DNA of 64,000 nt from Solirubrobacteraceae bacterium. Its GTDB lineage: Bacteria > Actinomycetota > Thermoleophilia > Solirubrobacterales > Solirubrobacteraceae. The notes beneath the pieces are model-generated. The model was not told the origin of the DNA. It did no database searches and saw only the letters and a list, made by a program, of their open reading frames with translations. Positions 51,602-63,759 of this stretch are shown in pieces. The number at the start of each line of letters is the position of its first letter. Position 1 is the stretch's first letter. The translations under genes were made by a program, and so were the position numbers. The stretch is taken from the NCBI GenBank assembly GCA_023230855.1, contig JALNWQ010000002.1:124001-188000 (forward strand). Direction: 5' to 3'.

Positions 51602-53101
51602 TCAGGCGGTGGCCCGCTGCGCCTCGGCGTCGCGGGCGCGCAGGGTCGGCTTGTCGAGCTTGCCGACGGGGTTCTTCGGCAGCTCGTCGATCAGGTGGAT
51701 CTCGGTCGGGCGCTTGTACTTCGCCAGGTGCTCCTCGCAGCGGGCGGCGAGCTCCTCCACGGTGAGCTCGTGGCCGGGACGGACCGACACGTAGGCGATG
51801 ACGACCTCGCCGAGGACGTCGTGCGGTCGCCCGATGACCGCGGCCTCGAGGACGCGCTCGTCCCCGTAGATCGCGTTCTCGATCTCCTTGGGGTAGATGT
51901 TCTCGCCCCCGCGGATGATCATGTCCTTCGTCCGGTCGACGATCCGCAGGTACCCGTCGTCGTCGAGGATCCCGACGTCGCCGGTGTGGAGCCAGCCGTC
52001 GGCGTCGACCGTCTTGGCGGTCTCCTCCGGCCGGTTGAGGTAGCCGCGCATGACGTTCTCGCCGCGGATGACGACCTCGCCGCGCTCCCCGGTCGGCACG
52101 GGCTCGCCGTCGTCGTCGACGACGAGCACCTCCTGGCCGGGCAGGGCGATCCCGACGGTGCCGGGCTTGCGCGGGCGACCGTCGATCGGGTTGATCGTCG
52201 CGGCGACGGTGCTCTCCGACAGGCCGTAGCCCTCGACGAGGACGACCCCGAACCGCTCCTCCACCCGGTGGATCTCCTCGGCCGGCATCGGCGCGGCGCC
52301 GCAGACGACGAGCCGCAGCGACGAGAAGTCGGCGCGGTCCGCCTCGGGGTGCGAGGTGAGCATCGTGTAGATCGCGGGGACCGCGGAGAAGTACGTCGGC
52401 CGGACGCGCTGGACGATGTCGAAGAACGCGGTGGCGCTGAACCGCTCGACGATCGTCATCCGGCCGCCGGCCTCGAGCGGGGCCAGGGTGCTGACGAGCA
52501 GCGCGTTGGCGTGGAACAGCGGCAGGATGAGGAGGCAGTGGTCCTCGGGGCCGATCGCGAGCGCCTCGCGGATCATCGCCGACATCACCGTGAGGTTGCG
52601 GTGGTCGAGCATGACGCCCTTGGGCTTGCCGGTGGTGCCGCTCGTGTAGATGAGCAGCGCCAGCGCGTCGGCCGCCACGTCGGCGGGCGGATCCTCCAGC
52701 GGCGGCCCGGCGCAGAGGTCGGCGACGGCGATCGTCGGCGCGTCGACCTCGACCCCCTCGTCGACGACCACGACGACCGATCCGGCGTCGTCGACCTGGT
52801 ACTGCCGCTCGACCTTCGTGAGCGCCGGGTTGATCGGCGTCACCGCCGCACCCAGGCGCCACGCGGCGAACATCGTCACGACGAGCTCGCTGCGGTTGGG
52901 CAGCGCGATCGCCACGACGGTGTCGGGACCGACCCCGGCGTCGCGCAGCGCGCCCGCGGCGCGGCGGACTCGGTCGGCGAACTCCGCGTTCGTCGCGTCG
53001 CCCCGACCGTCGGCCACGCAGGCGCCACCGGGGTCGGCGGCCTCGCGCCGATCCGGAAGTCCAACGAACGGTGCTGCGGATGCGTCCTGCGCCATTGCCA
53101 T
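51602..53101 (-). CDS. Acyl-CoA synthetase (AMP-binding enzyme)
   Basis: 499 residues. P-loop-like YTSGTTGKPKG, adenylate motif EGYGLSESTVAA, hinge TGDVGILDDDGYLRIVDRTKDMI, and catalytic Lys in KNPVGKLDKPTL. It activates a carboxylic acid through an acyl-AMP to the CoA thioester. AGGAG lies 5 nt before the ATG. First gene of the ligase-DUF3556-FAD operon, which opens opposite a PucR-type regulator. Confidence 0.92.
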   Translation of the reverse strand: MAMAQDASAAPFVGLPDRREAADPGGACVADGRGDATNAEFADRVRRAAGALRDAGVGPDTVVAIALPNRSELVVTMFAAWRLGAAVTPINPALTKVERQYQVDDAGSVVVVVDEGVEVDAPTIAVADLCAGPPLEDPPADVAADALALLIYTSGTTGKPKGVMLDHRNLTVMSAMIREALAIGPEDHCLLILPLFHANALLVSTLAPLEAGGRMTIVERFSATAFFDIVQRVRPTYFSAVPAIYTMLTSHPEADRADFSSLRLVVCGAAPMPAEEIHRVEERFGVVLVEGYGLSESTVAATINPIDGRPRKPGTVGIALPGQEVLVVDDDGEPVPTGERGEVVIRGENVMRGYLNRPEETAKTVDADGWLHTGDVGILDDDGYLRIVDRTKDMIIRGGENIYPKEIENAIYGDERVLEAAVIGRPHDVLGEVVIAYVSVRPGHELTVEELAARCEEHLAKYKRPTEIHLIDELPKNPVGKLDKPTLRARDAEAQRATA

Positions 53102-53137
53102 CTCCACTCCTGCCACTCGGGCCTCGATGGCCGCAAG

Positions 53138-53214
53138 CGTGACGGAGGTCACGGTGTCATGCCGGTGCTGTCCGCCCCGGGTGCGTTCGCCCCCATGTTG
53201 CGTCATCACATGGG
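53138..53214. promoter_or_regulatory. Two palindromes in the divergent ligase/PucR promoter region
   Basis: CGTGAC-GGAG-GTCACG (53138-53153) and CCCATGT-N9-ACATGGG (53192-53214) lie between the divergent starts. Either could be the operator through which the PucR-type protein controls the operon. Confidence 0.5.
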
Positions 53215-53243
53215 CATCGGCCCACCCGGCGGTAGGCTGCGAC

Positions 53244-54482
53244 GTGGTGTCGGTCACGTGGGAGACCCCGCCGGCGACGACCTCGCGGCGGATCCGGGCG
53301 GTCGGCCAGCGGGTGCTCGACCGGCTCGACGTCCTCGTGGAGGACATGGTCGAGGCGATCCTCGAGGCCGCGCCACCGCTGGCCGAGGACCCCCTGCTCG
53401 CCGCGAGCACGCTGGCGAGCACCCACGCGAACATGGCCCGCTGGCTCTCCGCCACCGTCGCCCGCCCCGACGAGCCGGTCACGGTCGACGTGCCGCCGGA
53501 GGCGCTCGACCTCGCCCGCGACCTCATGCGGCGCGGCATGGACCGGGACCTGCTGTCGACGGCGTACCGCCAGGGCCAGAACATCGCCTGGCGCACGTGG
53601 ATGCGCGGCGCACGGGAGGAGGGCCTCGACGGCGACGCCCTCGAGGCCGTCCTCGACTTCGGGTCGCGGTCGCTGTTCGGCTACGTCGACGGGGTCCTCG
53701 ACGGCCTGGCGCGACGGATGGAGGCGGAGCGCGGCGACCTGACCGGGGAAGCGCCCGCCCGGCGGCGCGAGACGGTGATGCTCATCCTCGACCGCGCGCC
53801 GGTCGACCCCCAGCGGGCGGGCGTGCGGCTGGACTACGCCCTCGACCGCCACCACACCGCGCTCGCGCTGTGGGCGTCCGACGGCTCGGTCGACCTCGGC
53901 GAGCTCGAGCGCGCCGCCGGGGCGCTCGCGAAGGCGATGGGGACGAGCCGTCCCCTGATCCTGCCCGTCGGGCACAACGGGCTGTGGGCGTGGACCGCCG
54001 GCCCCTCCCCCGACCTCGACGCGCTCCGCGTCGCGGTCCACGACCTGCCGGCCGGGATCGCGGTGACGACCGGATCGACGCTCGGCGGGCTGGGCGGCTT
54101 CCGCGACAGTCATCGCGAGGCCCGGGACGCCCAGCGCCTCGTCCTGCGCAACCCGGGCGGACCGCGGGTCGTGACGTACGGCGAGGTGCGGGTCGTCGCG
54201 CTGGCGATGCAGGACGAGGTCCGGGCCCGGGCGTTCGTCGCGACGACGCTCGGGGAGCTGCGTCACGCCGACGCCGAGCTGCGCGAGACCGTGCGCATCC
54301 ACCTGCGCGAGGACTCCAGCGCACCCCGCGCCGCGGCGGTGTTGCACACCCACCGCAACACGGTCCTCAAGCGGCTGGCGCGCGCCGAGCAGCTGCTGCC
54401 GGAGCGGCTGGCCGGGCACGGCCTCGAGGTCCGCCTGGCGCTCGAGCTCCAACGCTGGCTGCCCGGCGACGGGCGCGGGTAG
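53244..54482 (+). CDS. PucR/CdaR-family transcriptional regulator
   Basis: 412 residues. A helical N-terminal domain (RRIRAVGQRVLDRLDVLVEDMVEAIL), a GGDEF-like central domain (ALALWASDGSVDLGELERAAG), and the C-terminal PucR helix-turn-helix LREDSSAPRAAAVLHTHRNTVLKRLARAEQLL. These sense small catabolic signals and activate adjacent genes. TAGGCT (53233-53238) is 5 nt before the GTG. The gene diverges from the ligase-DUF3556-FAD operon. Confidence 0.85.
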   Translation: MVSVTWETPPATTSRRIRAVGQRVLDRLDVLVEDMVEAILEAAPPLAEDPLLAASTLASTHANMARWLSATVARPDEPVTVDVPPEALDLARDLMRRGMDRDLLSTAYRQGQNIAWRTWMRGAREEGLDGDALEAVLDFGSRSLFGYVDGVLDGLARRMEAERGDLTGEAPARRRETVMLILDRAPVDPQRAGVRLDYALDRHHTALALWASDGSVDLGELERAAGALAKAMGTSRPLILPVGHNGLWAWTAGPSPDLDALRVAVHDLPAGIAVTTGSTLGGLGGFRDSHREARDAQRLVLRNPGGPRVVTYGEVRVVALAMQDEVRARAFVATTLGELRHADAELRETVRIHLREDSSAPRAAAVLHTHRNTVLKRLARAEQLLPERLAGHGLEVRLALELQRWLPGDGRG

Positions 54483-54517
54483 GCCGGGTCACGGGCGCCG
54501 CTCGCGCCGAGGCCCCG

Positions 54518-55003
54518 TCACGGGCGCAGGCCGGGCTCCAGGCCGTCGAGGACGCGGGTCCAGACGTCGCCGAGCAGCTCCTGCTCCTCGACGGTGAGGC
54601 GCGAGAGGAACCGCTCGCGGACGTCGTCGAGGTACGCACCACGCGCGCCGTCGATCTTCGCCCGGCCCTCGTCCGTGAGGACGGCGAAGTAGCCGCGGGC
54701 GTCGCTCTCGCACCGCTCGCGGTGGACCAGCCCGTCGCGCTCGAGCCGGTCGACGAGGCGGGTCAGGCCGCTGCGGCTCAGGACCGCCTCGCGGGCGAGG
54801 TCCGACAGGCGCAGCCGGCCGTCGGGCGCGTCCGAGAGGTGCATGAGGACCTCGTACGTCGAGGTCTGTAGGCCGTGGTCGCGGGACAGCGGCTCCTCGA
54901 GCGCCCGCTCGAGCAGCGTGTTGACGCGGAGCATGCCGCGCCACGCGGCGAGCTCGCGAGGGGTGAGGAGTCGTGGCCGCGAACGGGTGGCGTCGCTCGT
55001 CAT
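54518..55003 (-). CDS. MarR-family regulator
   Basis: 161 residues. Winged helix: STYEVLMHLSDAPDGRLRLSDLAREAVLSRSGLTRLVDRLERDGLVHRERCESDARGYFAVLTDEG with the RSGLTRLVDRL recognition helix. It diverges from the WrbA-type quinone oxidoreductase, which it most likely represses via the palindrome just upstream. Start ATG 55003 is preferred; a longer frame to 55051 would cross the operator. Confidence 0.9.
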   Translation of the reverse strand: MTSDATRSRPRLLTPRELAAWRGMLRVNTLLERALEEPLSRDHGLQTSTYEVLMHLSDAPDGRLRLSDLAREAVLSRSGLTRLVDRLERDGLVHRERCESDARGYFAVLTDEGRAKIDGARGAYLDDVRERFLSRLTVEEQELLGDVWTRVLDGLEPGLRP

Positions 55004-55010
55004 CCATCCA

Positions 55011-55025
55011 TTGTTGCATGCACAA
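55011..55025. promoter_or_regulatory. MarR-type operator candidate
   Basis: TTGT-TGCATGC-ACAA, a 15-bp near-palindrome in the divergent region between marR and wrbA. A further TTGC-GTCA-GCAA lies nearer to wrbA. The layout is standard for an autoregulated MarR. Confidence 0.55.
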
Positions 55026-55102
55026 GGGGAGCTGGCGGACGGAGCGATCATGCGCTATGGTTGCGTCAGCAATCACCTGGCAGCCCGACCCGAGGTTCCA
55101 CC

Positions 55103-55720
55103 ATGAGCACGAAGATCGCCGTCGTCTACTACTCCTCCACCGGCTTCGTCCACCAGATCGCCCAGGCGATCGCGCAGGGCGCCGAGGCCGAGGGCGCCGA
55201 GGTGCGCCTGCGCCGCGCCCCCGAGCTGGCCCCGCCGGCGGCGATCGCCGCGAACCCGGCCTGGCAGGCCCACCACGACGCGACGAGCGGGTCGGTGCCC
55301 GAGGCGACCCCCGACGACATGGTCTGGGCGGACGGCTACGCGCTGGGCACCCCCACGCGGTTCGGCAACCCGTCCGCGCAGCTCAAGCAGTTCATCGACA
55401 CGCTCGGCGGCCAGTGGCAGTCGGGGGCGCTGGCGAACAAGGCCGCCACGGCGTTCACGTCGGCGATGAACCTCCACGGGGGCAACGAGTCCACGATCCT
55501 CGCGGTCGAGAACGTCTTCCACCACTGGGGTGCGGTCATCGTCCCGCCCGGCTACACCGACGCGTCGATCTTCGCCCACGGCGGCAACCCGTACGGCACC
55601 GCGGTCGCCAGCGGCGGCCTGCAGGACGGCAAGGTCGACGACGGCCTGCTCGGCGTCGCCCGCTACCAGGGCGCGCGCCTGGCGAAGGTCGCGGGGCTCA
55701 TCGCCCCGATGCGCGGCTGA
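55103..55720 (+). CDS. wrbA: WrbA-type NAD(P)H:quinone oxidoreductase
   Basis: 205-residue flavodoxin-like enzyme. FMN phosphate loop YYSSTGFVHQIA, GTPTRFGNPSAQLKQFID, and the C-terminal HGGNPYGTAVASGG are WrbA signatures. It reduces quinones by two electrons, guarding against oxidative stress. Divergent MarR is the likely repressor. Confidence 0.93.
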   Translation: MSTKIAVVYYSSTGFVHQIAQAIAQGAEAEGAEVRLRRAPELAPPAAIAANPAWQAHHDATSGSVPEATPDDMVWADGYALGTPTRFGNPSAQLKQFIDTLGGQWQSGALANKAATAFTSAMNLHGGNESTILAVENVFHHWGAVIVPPGYTDASIFAHGGNPYGTAVASGGLQDGKVDDGLLGVARYQGARLAKVAGLIAPMRG

Positions 55721-55847
55721 CGCGGCTGACGCGACGGACCGCGAGCCGGACGGCCACGGCGCACGACCGCCGGTCGGCCCGCCCGTGGCGGATCGTGCCC
55801 GCGGGGCGACCGGGATCCGTCACACGCCGCCCGGCCGCAGGTCGGGC

Positions 55848-57581
<1,734 letters not shown>

Positions 57582-57626
57582 CGTGCTCCCCGTCGTGTCC
57601 GGTCGCTCAGGCGCGGCGCGCGTCGC

Positions 57627-58385
57627 TCAGGCGCGGGCGCCGTCGATGATCCCGGCGAGCGACGCGGGCTCGAGCGCCGCGCCGCCGACGAGCGCGCCGT
57701 CGACGTCGGGCAGCCCGAGCAGCTCGGCGGCGTTGTCGGGCTTCACCGATCCGCCGTACTGGATCCGCACCTGCGCGGCCTGCTCGGCGAAGCGCTCGGC
57801 GATGACGGAGCGGATGAACGCGCAGGCGTCCTGGGCCTGCTGCGGCGTGGCGACCTTGCCCGTGCCGATCGCCCAGATCGGCTCGTAGGCGACGGTGACC
57901 TTGGCCAGGTCCTCGTCGGCGACGTCGGCGAGGTCCTCCACGACCTGGGTCCGCAGGACCTGCTCGGTCTCCCCCGCCTCGCGCTGGGCGTCGGACTCGC
58001 CGACGCAGAGGATCGGCTCCAGGCCGGCGGCCAGCAGCGCCGGGACCTTCTTGCGCAGGTCGGCGTCGGTCTCGTTGAAGTACTGACGGCGCTCGCTGTG
58101 GCCGACGACGACGCCGTGGACGTCGAGCTCGTCGAGCATCGCGATCGACACCTCGCCGGTGTAGGCGCCATGCTCGGCCCAATGGACGTTCTGGGCGTAG
58201 ACCCGCACCGCCGACCCACGGGTGGAGTCGACGACGGCCTGCAGCGCGGTGAACGGCACCGCCAGGCCGATCTGGACGTCGTCGACGTCGCCGGCGAGCG
58301 GCAGCAGGCCGCTGACGAACGCCTCGGCGTCGGCGATCGTCTTGTGCATCTTCCAGTTGCCGGCGACGAAGGGCGTGCGGGACAT
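57627..58385 (-). CDS. tpiA: Triosephosphate isomerase
   Basis: 252 residues. AGNWKMHK (Asn10, Lys12), His96 (VVGHSERR), Glu168 (AYEPIWAIGTG) and the phosphate loop YGGSVKPDNA are intact. The 115-bp gap to pgk contains imperfect GTTCGGGTGGTGCGG-type repeats. Confidence 0.97.
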   Translation of the reverse strand: MSRTPFVAGNWKMHKTIADAEAFVSGLLPLAGDVDDVQIGLAVPFTALQAVVDSTRGSAVRVYAQNVHWAEHGAYTGEVSIAMLDELDVHGVVVGHSERRQYFNETDADLRKKVPALLAAGLEPILCVGESDAQREAGETEQVLRTQVVEDLADVADEDLAKVTVAYEPIWAIGTGKVATPQQAQDACAFIRSVIAERFAEQAAQVRIQYGGSVKPDNAAELLGLPDVDGALVGGAALEPASLAGIIDGARA

Positions 58386-58500
58386 GCGGGTGCTCCGGGT
58401 TCGGTCGGGGTGGAGGGTCGTTCGGGTGGTGCGGGTCGTTCGGGTGATGCGCCGGTGCCGGTGCGGTGGGCGCGGCGTGGCGTCGTGCGGCGCTGCGGTC

Positions 58501-59724
58501 TCAGCCGCGGCGGAGGGCCTCGACGCCGGGGAGCGCCTTGCCCTCGATGAGCTCCAGCGACGCGCCGCCGCCGGTCGACAGGTGGGTGACCCGGTCGCCC
58601 AGGCCGAACTGCTGCAGAGCGGCGGCGCTGTCGCCGCCACCGACGACGGTCGTGGCGTCGGTGTCGGCCACGGCCTCGGCGACCGCGCGGGTGCCGGGCG
58701 CGAACGGCTCCAGCTCGAACGCGCCCATCGGCCCGTTCCAGAACACCGATCCGGCGGCGAGGATCTCGTCGCGGTAGGCGGCCGCGGTCCGCGGGCCGAC
58801 GTCGAGGCCCATCCAACCGTCCTCGACGTCGACGCCGTCGAGGTCGCGCCGCTCGGTGTCGGCGGAGAACTCGCGGCCGAGGGTCAGGTCGACGGGCAGC
58901 AGCAGCCGGCAGCCCTTGGACTCGGCGTCGGCGAGCGCGCGCCGGGCGGGCTCCACGCCGTCGGCCTCGCAGAGCGACGATCCGACGTCGTGGCCCTGGG
59001 CCTTGAAGAAGGGGAAGCACATCGCGCCGCCGATGAGCACGGTGTCGGCGCGCTCGAGGAACGCGTCGATGACGCCGATCTTGTCGGTGACCTTCGCCCC
59101 GCCGACGATCGCCACCAAGGGGCGGCCCGGATTCGCGAGGATCCCCTCGAGGGTCTCGACCTCGCGCTGCAGGAGCAGGCCGGCGGCGGCGTGCTCGACG
59201 TGGCGGGCGACGCCCTCGGTGGAGGCGTGCGCGCGGTGCGCGGCGCCGAACGCGTCGTTGACGAAGATCCCGTCGCCGAGCGCCGCGTAGGCGCGGGCCA
59301 GGTCGTCGTCGTTCTTCGTCTCGCCCGCCTCGTAGCGGACGTTCTCGAGCATGAGGATCCGCTGATCGGCGACGCCGGGCCGCAGCGACGCCGACAGGCG
59401 GCTCGCCTCGTCCCCGACGACCTCGGGCGCGACGTCGACCTTCTCGCCCAGCAGCTCGGCGAGCCGGTCGGCGATCGGCGCGAGCGACAGCGCCGGGTCG
59501 ACGCCCTTGGGCCGGCCGAGGTGCGCGGCGAGGACGAGCGCGGCGCCCTCGTCGAGCAGCCGGCGCACGGTCGGCAGCGCGGCCCGGATGCGGGTGTCGT
59601 CGGTGATCGTGCGGGCGTCGCCGTCGCCGGCGAGCGGCACGTTGAAGTCCACGCGCACGAAGACCCGGCGTCCGTCGACCTGCAGGTCGTCGAGCGTGCG
59701 GATCGGGGTCGGGGCGTCGGGCAT
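58501..59724 (-). CDS. pgk: Phosphoglycerate kinase
   Basis: 407 residues. RVDFNVPL, AHLGRPKG, LLENVRYEAGETKND (here MLENVRY), GGAKVTDKI and GGGDSAAAL motifs, the last being the nucleotide site, end with STGGGASLELIEGK. Length normal. AGGAG ribosome site. Confidence 0.97.
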   Translation of the reverse strand: MPDAPTPIRTLDDLQVDGRRVFVRVDFNVPLAGDGDARTITDDTRIRAALPTVRRLLDEGAALVLAAHLGRPKGVDPALSLAPIADRLAELLGEKVDVAPEVVGDEASRLSASLRPGVADQRILMLENVRYEAGETKNDDDLARAYAALGDGIFVNDAFGAAHRAHASTEGVARHVEHAAAGLLLQREVETLEGILANPGRPLVAIVGGAKVTDKIGVIDAFLERADTVLIGGAMCFPFFKAQGHDVGSSLCEADGVEPARRALADAESKGCRLLLPVDLTLGREFSADTERRDLDGVDVEDGWMGLDVGPRTAAAYRDEILAAGSVFWNGPMGAFELEPFAPGTRAVAEAVADTDATTVVGGGDSAAALQQFGLGDRVTHLSTGGGASLELIEGKALPGVEALRRG

Positions 59725-59814
59725 CGGTGGGGTCTCCTGAGGGCGGAACGGCGACGACGGTGGGTCCTCGCCCGTCCCGCCGCGGCGGGCGGCGGGACGG
59801 GTGGGATGGCGGTG

Positions 59815-60813
<999 letters not shown>

Positions 60814-61100
60814 GGAACCGTCCTTCTGGGTCCGGGTCAGGGCGAGGGTGCGAAACGGCGACATCCCGCACCCGACGGACCGCTGGTGGGCGGCCGCACC
60901 CGGACACGGGCGACCCGGTGGACCCTATCGGAGGACCGCTCGTCCGCGCCGCCCGACGGCGCCCGGATCCTCCGTTGGGCAGGCGCGTTTCGCCCCTGCG
61001 GGGGACGGTGGGGCGGACGGGGAGCCCGAAGGGGAGCGGCCTGTCGCACCACCCGCCGACGGCGGCCCCGCCTCACCCGCCGTGTCCGTGGTCCCCGACC

Positions 61101-61652
61101 TCAGCCGCGGTGCGTGTGGACGAGCGCCTCGAGCTGGTCGAGCATCGCGGCCGCCTCGGCGACGTGACGCTCCTCGGGGGTGAACGCGCCGTCCGACCAG
61201 TGGACGAAGAGGTTGAAGTTCAGCTCGGCCCGGACGACCGGCATCGAGAAGTTCGCGACGATCTGCCGCCACTGCTCGATCGCGCGGACCCCGCCGACCG
61301 ACCCGTGCCCGACGAACGCCACCGGCTTGCCGACCAGCTCCGACCCCAGGCTGTCGACGGCGTTCTTGAACCCGCCCGGCACCCCGTGGTTGTACTCCGG
61401 CGTGACGAACACGAACCCGTCGCATGCGTCGACCGCGTCCGACCAGCCCTGCATGCCCGGATCGTCGTACTTCTTCCCCGCCGCCATCGGATGGACCGGC
61501 GACGTCAGCAGCGGCACGTCGAACGACGCCAGATCGACGAGCTCGTACGTCACGTCGCCGTCGCGAGCTGTGGCGAGCCCGTGCACGTACTCCGCCACCG
61601 GCAACGTCTGCCGCTCGGCCCTGATCGATCCGATGATGATCCCGATCCGCAT
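61101..61652 (-). CDS. NADPH-dependent FMN reductase-like protein
   Basis: 183 residues. Flavodoxin-like fold: IGIIIGSIRAERQTLPVAEY at the start and FVTPEYNHGVPGGFKNAVD, the hallmark of the NADPH-FMN/chromate-quinone reductase family. It yields reduced FMN or reduces quinones. It may start at a GTG one codon earlier (61655). Confidence 0.92.
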   Translation of the reverse strand: MRIGIIIGSIRAERQTLPVAEYVHGLATARDGDVTYELVDLASFDVPLLTSPVHPMAAGKKYDDPGMQGWSDAVDACDGFVFVTPEYNHGVPGGFKNAVDSLGSELVGKPVAFVGHGSVGGVRAIEQWRQIVANFSMPVVRAELNFNLFVHWSDGAFTPEERHVAEAAAMLDQLEALVHTHRG

Positions 61653-61777
61653 CACGTACCCCCTGGTAGGCGCCGCGCCGACGGACGCCGACGCTGGCGG
61701 AGTCGAGGCTATCGCCGGGCGGGGCGGGGGCGGATCGTGCGGGGCCCGCGGGGCGGGCAGGACTCGCGGGACGGAGC

Positions 61778-61967
61778 CGATGTGACGTTTGCCGCCGGGT
61801 CCAGCGGGGTTCGTCACACCGTGCGTGACAGGGTGGGTCGGGCGGTGCGATGTGACGTTTGCCGCCACGTCCGGCGGGGTTCGTCACACCGTCCGGACCG
61901 GTCGGGGTGGGTGGCGCGGTGCGATGTGACGTTTGCCGCCACGTCCGGCGGGGTTCGTCGCACCGTC
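61778..61967. repeat. Three copies of a ~45-bp palindromic repeat
   Basis: The unit CGATGTGACGTTTGCCGCC followed by RSGTCCRGCGGGGTTCGTC and RCACCGT occurs near 61778-61822, 61848-61893 and 61922-61967, at offsets of 70 and 74 bp. Each unit has ends TGTGACG and CGTCACA (CGTCGCA in copy 3), forming an imperfect hairpin with inner CCGCC/GGCGG pairs. It fills most of the 391-bp gap between the FMN reductase and the acyl-CoA ligase; nothing else is seen in that gap. It resembles REP/MITE-like elements, not CRISPR. Confidence 0.85.
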
Positions 61968-62043
61968 CCGGCCCGCCGCCCGCCGCCCGCCGGCGGCCGA
62001 CGGCCGACGGCCGCGCCCACCGACCCGACCGGCCCCGCCCCAC

Positions 62044-63759
62044 CTACCCGTCCGCGTACAACCCCTCGATCACGTCGCCGTACTTGTCGGCGATGCCGCG
62101 GCGCTTGAGCTTCATCGTCGGGGTCAGCTCCTCGCCGTCGGGAAGCCACTCGTCCGACAGCAGGGCGTAGCGCTTGATCTGCTCCACGCGCGACAGGCGG
62201 GCGTTGGCGGCGGCCACCTCGGCGTCGACGCGGGCGCGGACGTCCGGGTCGTCGGGGTCGAGGCCCGCGGCGCCGTCCGGATCGAGGACGAGCAGCGCCA
62301 CGTTGTACGGGCGACGGTCGCCGATGACGCACGCCTGCCCGATCAGCGGACCTGCGCCCTTGAGCGCCCGCTCGATGTTCGCCGGCGACATGTTCTTGCC
62401 GGCCGCGTTGATGATGAGCTCCTTCTTGCGGTCGACGATGGTGACGTACCCGTCGTCGTCGATCGTCGCCACGTCACCGGTGTGCATCCACCCGTCGGCG
62501 TCGAGCGCCTCGGCGGTCTTCTCGGGCATCCCGCGATAGCCCTTCATGACGTTGGGCCCCCGCAGCAGCAGCTCGCCGTCGTCGGCCAGGCGCACCTCGA
62601 TCCCCGGCAGCGGCACGCCGACGGTGCCGTAGCGCAGGTCGTGCATCGGGTTGGCGGTGCCGACGCATCCGACCTCGCTCATCCCCCACACCTCGCTGAT
62701 CGGCAGGCCGATCGCCGCGAAGAAGTCCAGCACCTCCGCGGCGATCGGGGCCGCGCCCGACCCGGCCCAGTCCAGCTGGTCGAAGCCCAGCTGCTCCAGC
62801 AACGCGTCGCGCACCGCCACGTGCGCGGGATCGGTCGACGCCGGTCCCGCGTCGATGGCGGCCTGCAGCGGCGGGGTCGCCCGGGCCTTGGCGGCCAGGG
62901 CCGCCTGGAGCTTCTCCCAGATCCGCGGCACGCCGGCGAACATCGTCGGCCGGGTCTCCACCAGGGCCTCCAGCACCCGGGTCGGATCGGGGACGCACGT
63001 GATGCACGCCCCGCTGCCGATCGCGCCGTAGTGCGAGATGAACCGGTCGGCCAGGTGCGCGCACGGCAGGTACGACAGCAACCGTCCGCCCTCGCGGGTG
63101 GGCATGAGCGCCGCCACCGACCGCCAGTCGGCGATGAGGTTGGCGTGCGTCAGCTCCACCCCCTTGGGCGGCCCGGTGGTGCCCGACGTGTAGATCAACG
63201 TCGCGACGTCGTCCGGCGACACCGCGGCGATCGCCGCGTCGAGGTCGAACCCGTCGGCCAGATGGCGCTCGCCCGCCGCCTCGAGCGCGGTGAGGCCGGT
63301 CGACCCGTCTCCCCCACCCGGCGCGTCGATGACGATCAGGTCGTCGTCGGCGACGCCGGCCGCCCGGATGACGTCGGCGAACCGGGACTCGGCGAGCACC
63401 ACGCGGTTGCCGGCGTTGCCGAAGAGGTACTCCAGCTGCTCGGCCGACGAGGTGTTGTAGACCGAGAACGGGGTGCCGCCGAGCAGGAGCACCGCGACGT
63501 CGAGCAGATGGAACTCGACGCGGTTGGTGAGCATGAGCCCGACCGCATCACCGTGGGCGACGCCACGGGCGGCGAGCCCGGCGGCCAGCCAGCGCGCCCG
63601 CCGGTCGTATGCGGCCCAGGTGACCGCGTCGTCGCCGCCCAGGTCGCGCAGCGCCGGGGCGTCCGGGCGGGTCGTGACCTGGTGGGCGAACGCCGCCGTC
63701 AGGGTGTCGTGGGCCAGTCCGGCGGGAACGCCGAGGCCCGAGGTCTGCACGGTGCTCAC
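62044..63759 (-). CDS. Long-chain acyl-CoA synthetase-like AMP-binding enzyme
   Basis: 571 residues. YTSGTTGPPKG, EVWGMSEVGCVGTANP, TGDVATIDDDGYVTIVDRKKELI and KNMSPANIE motifs; the last is typical of FadD15/long-chain synthetases. Activates fatty acids with ATP and CoA. GGAGG ribosome site; its GTG overlaps the TGA of the preceding acetone-carboxylase-gamma-like gene (GTGA). Confidence 0.93.
   Translation of the reverse strand: MSTVQTSGLGVPAGLAHDTLTAAFAHQVTTRPDAPALRDLGGDDAVTWAAYDRRARWLAAGLAARGVAHGDAVGLMLTNRVEFHLLDVAVLLLGGTPFSVYNTSSAEQLEYLFGNAGNRVVLAESRFADVIRAAGVADDDLIVIDAPGGGDGSTGLTALEAAGERHLADGFDLDAAIAAVSPDDVATLIYTSGTTGPPKGVELTHANLIADWRSVAALMPTREGGRLLSYLPCAHLADRFISHYGAIGSGACITCVPDPTRVLEALVETRPTMFAGVPRIWEKLQAALAAKARATPPLQAAIDAGPASTDPAHVAVRDALLEQLGFDQLDWAGSGAAPIAAEVLDFFAAIGLPISEVWGMSEVGCVGTANPMHDLRYGTVGVPLPGIEVRLADDGELLLRGPNVMKGYRGMPEKTAEALDADGWMHTGDVATIDDDGYVTIVDRKKELIINAAGKNMSPANIERALKGAGPLIGQACVIGDRRPYNVALLVLDPDGAAGLDPDDPDVRARVDAEVAAANARLSRVEQIKRYALLSDEWLPDGEELTPTMKLKRRGIADKYGDVIEGLYADG

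Noticed and set aside
58386..58500. Repeat element between tpiA and pgk
   Set aside because: The GTTCGGGTGGTGCGG-like units are short, imperfect and low-complexity, without palindromic structure.
60814..61100. Genes in the gap upstream of gap
   Set aside because: Frames here have only shadow-like composition and no ribosome sites; no clear regulatory element was recognised.
61778..61967. CRISPR array
   Set aside because: Only three repeats, repeats longer and more degenerate than usual, linkers of unequal length that resemble one another, and no cas gene nearby.
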